Below, piece by piece: positions 62,486 to 64,000 of a DNA stretch of 64,000 nucleotides; positions within the stretch are counted from its first letter, which is position 1, and each line of letters starts with the position of its first letter. The notes below the pieces were generated by a model, which saw only the letters and a list, made by a program, of their open reading frames with translations, ran no database searches and was not told where the DNA came from. Position numbers and translations under genes: made by a program. The stretch spans positions 2,967,051 to 3,031,050 of the forward strand of contig NZ_CP017080.1 in NCBI RefSeq assembly GCF_001645685.2. The letters are read 5' to 3'. Origin of the DNA: Peribacillus muralis (lineage in GTDB: Bacteria; Bacillota; Bacilli; Bacillales; DSM-1321).

Positions 62486-63145
62486 ATGAAGAAATGGATC
62501 GCTTCAGCTGCTGTCGCTTCTGCCATGATGCTAACCCCGCTGCAAGCCTTTGCTAATATTGGAGACCAAACCCTCAGACCCGGAATGACAAATAACGATG
62601 TCAAACAACTACAACAACTATTAAAAACCAAAGGTTACTTCACATATTCAGGTTCACTGACTACATACTATGGAACCTATTCCACATCAGCGGTAAAGAA
62701 ATTCCAAAAAGCTAAAGGACTAACGGCCGACGGAATTGCCGGCCGAGGCACATTCAATGCACTTGGTGTTTATAATGTCAATAACACAAGCATGATTAAC
62801 TATGCAAAAACCTTAATGGGCAAACCATATAAATGGGGCGGAACGACTCCGGCTGGATTCGATTGCTCCGGCTTCATCTATTACGTGTTCCAAAAGTCAC
62901 AAGGTATCACCTTACCTCGTACCACGTCCTTGCTTTATTCCAATACAGGTTTAAAAGTATCGTCACCGTCTAAAGGTGATCTTGTATTCTTCGATACTTC
63001 TTCAGGGAGAACAGGCGTATCACACGTTGGGATTTATATCGGAAATGGTCAATTCATTCAGGCTTCGACATCAAAAGGAGTAACCATTACGGATATGGAT
63101 AATTCTTATTGGAAACCAAGATATTTAGGTGCAAAAACTTTATAA
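62486..63145 (+). CDS. Secreted NlpC/P60 peptidoglycan endopeptidase
   Basis: A 219-residue wall hydrolase. It has a signal peptide (cleaved after AFA, about residue 24), a peptidoglycan-binding domain (LRPGMTNNDVKQLQQLLKTKG to LTADGIAGRGTFNALG), and an NlpC/P60 catalytic domain. The catalytic cysteine is in FDCSGFIYYVF, and the histidine in SHVGIYIGNGQFIQA. It should cut gamma-D-Glu-diaminopimelate bonds, as LytE-type enzymes do. The ATG at 62486 is preferred, but the ATG at 62477 cannot be excluded. A WalR box suggests control by the essential WalRK wall-growth system. Confidence 0.9.
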   Translation: MKKWIASAAVASAMMLTPLQAFANIGDQTLRPGMTNNDVKQLQQLLKTKGYFTYSGSLTTYYGTYSTSAVKKFQKAKGLTADGIAGRGTFNALGVYNVNNTSMINYAKTLMGKPYKWGGTTPAGFDCSGFIYYVFQKSQGITLPRTTSLLYSNTGLKVSSPSKGDLVFFDTSSGRTGVSHVGIYIGNGQFIQASTSKGVTITDMDNSYWKPRYLGAKTL

Positions 63146-63188
63146 ACCCCAGGATGCGAGCTCGACTTATGAGCGAAGCACCACTCAA

Positions 63189-63225
63189 GGAACCGGACGG
63201 AATCATCTGTCCGGTTCCTTTTTTT
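63189..63225 (+). terminator. Terminator of the NlpC/P60 gene
   Basis: Stem GGAACCGGAC / GTCCGGTTCC with a 10-base loop and seven T. Confidence 0.9.
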
Positions 63226-63329
63226 ATTTATGGTTTCGTTACAGCTGATTATCATGGATCAGCGACCGAAAGAAAGAGGGCTCAACGTCGTCCGCTTTCA
63301 TATCCCCTTAAGTGCACATAGCTGTTATT

Positions 63330-63515
63330 TTAATAAACTGAACGAAAGAAAAGACCCATGAAGGGTGCATTTTCGTATGAACCGCCATCAATCGCAATGA
63401 GTTCACGATGAACATCCCTAATCCGCATGGTATGACATGTGCCGTCATTTTTGACCTTCTCAAACCTATTAACATGACCGGCTAGTTCATCAAGAACTAT
63501 TTTATATACAAAATC
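63330..63515 (-). pseudogene. Possible gene remnant without a start codon
   Basis: A minus-strand frame of about 61 codons stays open and reads like a protein (LDELAGHVNRFEKVKNDGT, then HTMRIRDVHRELIAIDGGS, then MGLFFRSVY and TAA). It has no start codon near its 5' end, and the upstream stop lies within the lipoprotein gene. It may be the C-terminal remnant of a lost gene or a frame-shifted piece. No family was recognised. It accounts for most of the 350-base spacer. Confidence 0.33.
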
Positions 63516-64000
63516 TCATCCGTTACATCCTCTACAATGACCATGAAAGAAGCATCCATATTGGAACGATTCATCATTTCGATCGTGTACACATGCTCCG
63601 ATGGCAGATGGGTGACTCCAAGAACGATGAAGCGCTGACTTTCAGCTTCCCTGACATGTTCTAGGGCAGCAGTCACCGCTCGTTGCTCGGCTGCGCTTTC
63701 CTCGTCCGTCAAAACAAGAATTAATTTCGCATTCGCTTTCCCAGGAAATGATTTCGTGGCCTCGCCCCTGTGCCACGGTTTCACTTTCATCCCGACCTTT
63801 AACTCGGAATAATCAAGATGCTTACCATGTTGATTTTGAATATATGTATCATGGGTCACCTTATAGTACGTCCCTTTAATCAGAAGTCTTTCATCATCGA
63901 GATCTGTAAGGAAGCCTTCTTCTCCCTTATCAATGCCCTCCCGCTTGTTCCACTCGGAGGGCTGACAGCTCCCCAGCATACAGGCGATCAGCACATACAG
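63497..64000 (-). CDS. DUF3221-like lipoprotein, 5' end beyond the window
   Basis: At least 167 residues of a minus-strand gene whose start lies past the window edge. The visible N-terminus LYVLIACMLGSC is the end of a lipoprotein signal peptide with the lipobox LGSC, so the mature protein begins at that cysteine. The body has GTYYKVTHDTYIQ and GMKVKPWHRGEATKSFPGKANAK, like the DUF3221 family of Bacillus exported proteins. A second half of about 70 residues is less clear. Function unknown. Confidence 0.75.
   Translation of the reverse strand: MYVLIACMLGSCQPSEWNKREGIDKGEEGFLTDLDDERLLIKGTYYKVTHDTYIQNQHGKHLDYSELKVGMKVKPWHRGEATKSFPGKANAKLILVLTDEESAAEQRAVTAALEHVREAESQRFIVLGVTHLPSEHVYTIEMMNRSNMDASFMVIVEDVTDEILYIK

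Noticed and set aside
62320..62631. 103-codon minus-strand ORF upstream of and within the NlpC/P60 gene
   Set aside because: Antisense shadow of the signal-peptide region and the promoter of the real gene.

Overview
This window is chromosomal DNA from an endospore-forming Bacillaceae bacterium. It has about 40% G+C, strong AGGAGG ribosome binding sites, and gene order close to the Bacillus subtilis ypeB-to-yqjW interval, with several insertions and losses. It looks most like a Peribacillus/Bacillus simplex-type genome, but species cannot be fixed from sequence alone. No rRNA, tRNA, CRISPR array, insertion sequence or prophage was seen. Most genes lie on the minus strand.

Layout in window order. 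1-4147: germination lysis (ypeB, sleB), PrsW protease, asparaginase, bacillithiol-disulfide reductase. 4215-12880: glutamate dehydrogenase, MecA-type adaptor, a MerR regulator with cobalamin-binding signatures of the CarH/LitR photoreceptors, then ypbG-F-E-D, recQ and ypbB. 13170-16503: ferredoxin, riboflavin transporter RibU behind an FMN riboswitch, serA. 16555-25596: sigX-rsiX with an autoregulatory ECF promoter, the resABCDE cytochrome c biogenesis/redox-sensing cluster, rluB. 25912-28199: spmAB-dacB spore cortex operon. 28358-31988: peroxide and superoxide defence, made up of a PerR-boxed ahpC, an AhpF homologue with inverted domain order, and sodF. 32109-37215: ypuI, an unknown gene, scpAB, a YjcZ-like micropeptide, ypuF, ribT without its rib operon, ypuA. 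37346-42086: lysA and a spoVA locus holding only AA, AB, AEa and AF. 42225-46692: purine permease and the forespore regulator operon dacF-spoIIAA-spoIIAB-sigF. 47234-50615: nucleoside salvage operon drm-pupG-pdp. 50914-53465: xerD, yqzK, fur, spoIIM. 53606-64000: acetyltransferase, EndoQ plus NudF, the FtsZ inhibitor MciZ, yqkF, ohrA/ohrR, yqkE/D/B, an SOS-type Y-family polymerase with a YolD partner, a WalR-boxed NlpC/P60 wall hydrolase, and a partial lipoprotein.

The genes fit together mainly around sporulation: sigma-H, sigma-F, sigma-E and sigma-G type promoters can each be read at spoIIA, dacF, dacB/spoIIM/mciZ and spoVA. A second theme is redox and peroxide control (ResDE, PerR, OhrR, Fur, bacillithiol reductase). 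The most notable observations are the spoVA operon lacking spoVAC-AD-AEb, the candidate B12 photoreceptor, the permuted AhpF beside ahpC, a perfect 6-2-6 palindrome just downstream of the drm-pupG-pdp promoter, and several very small or broken membrane-protein genes in spacers. I found no clear multi-gene system of an undescribed kind.
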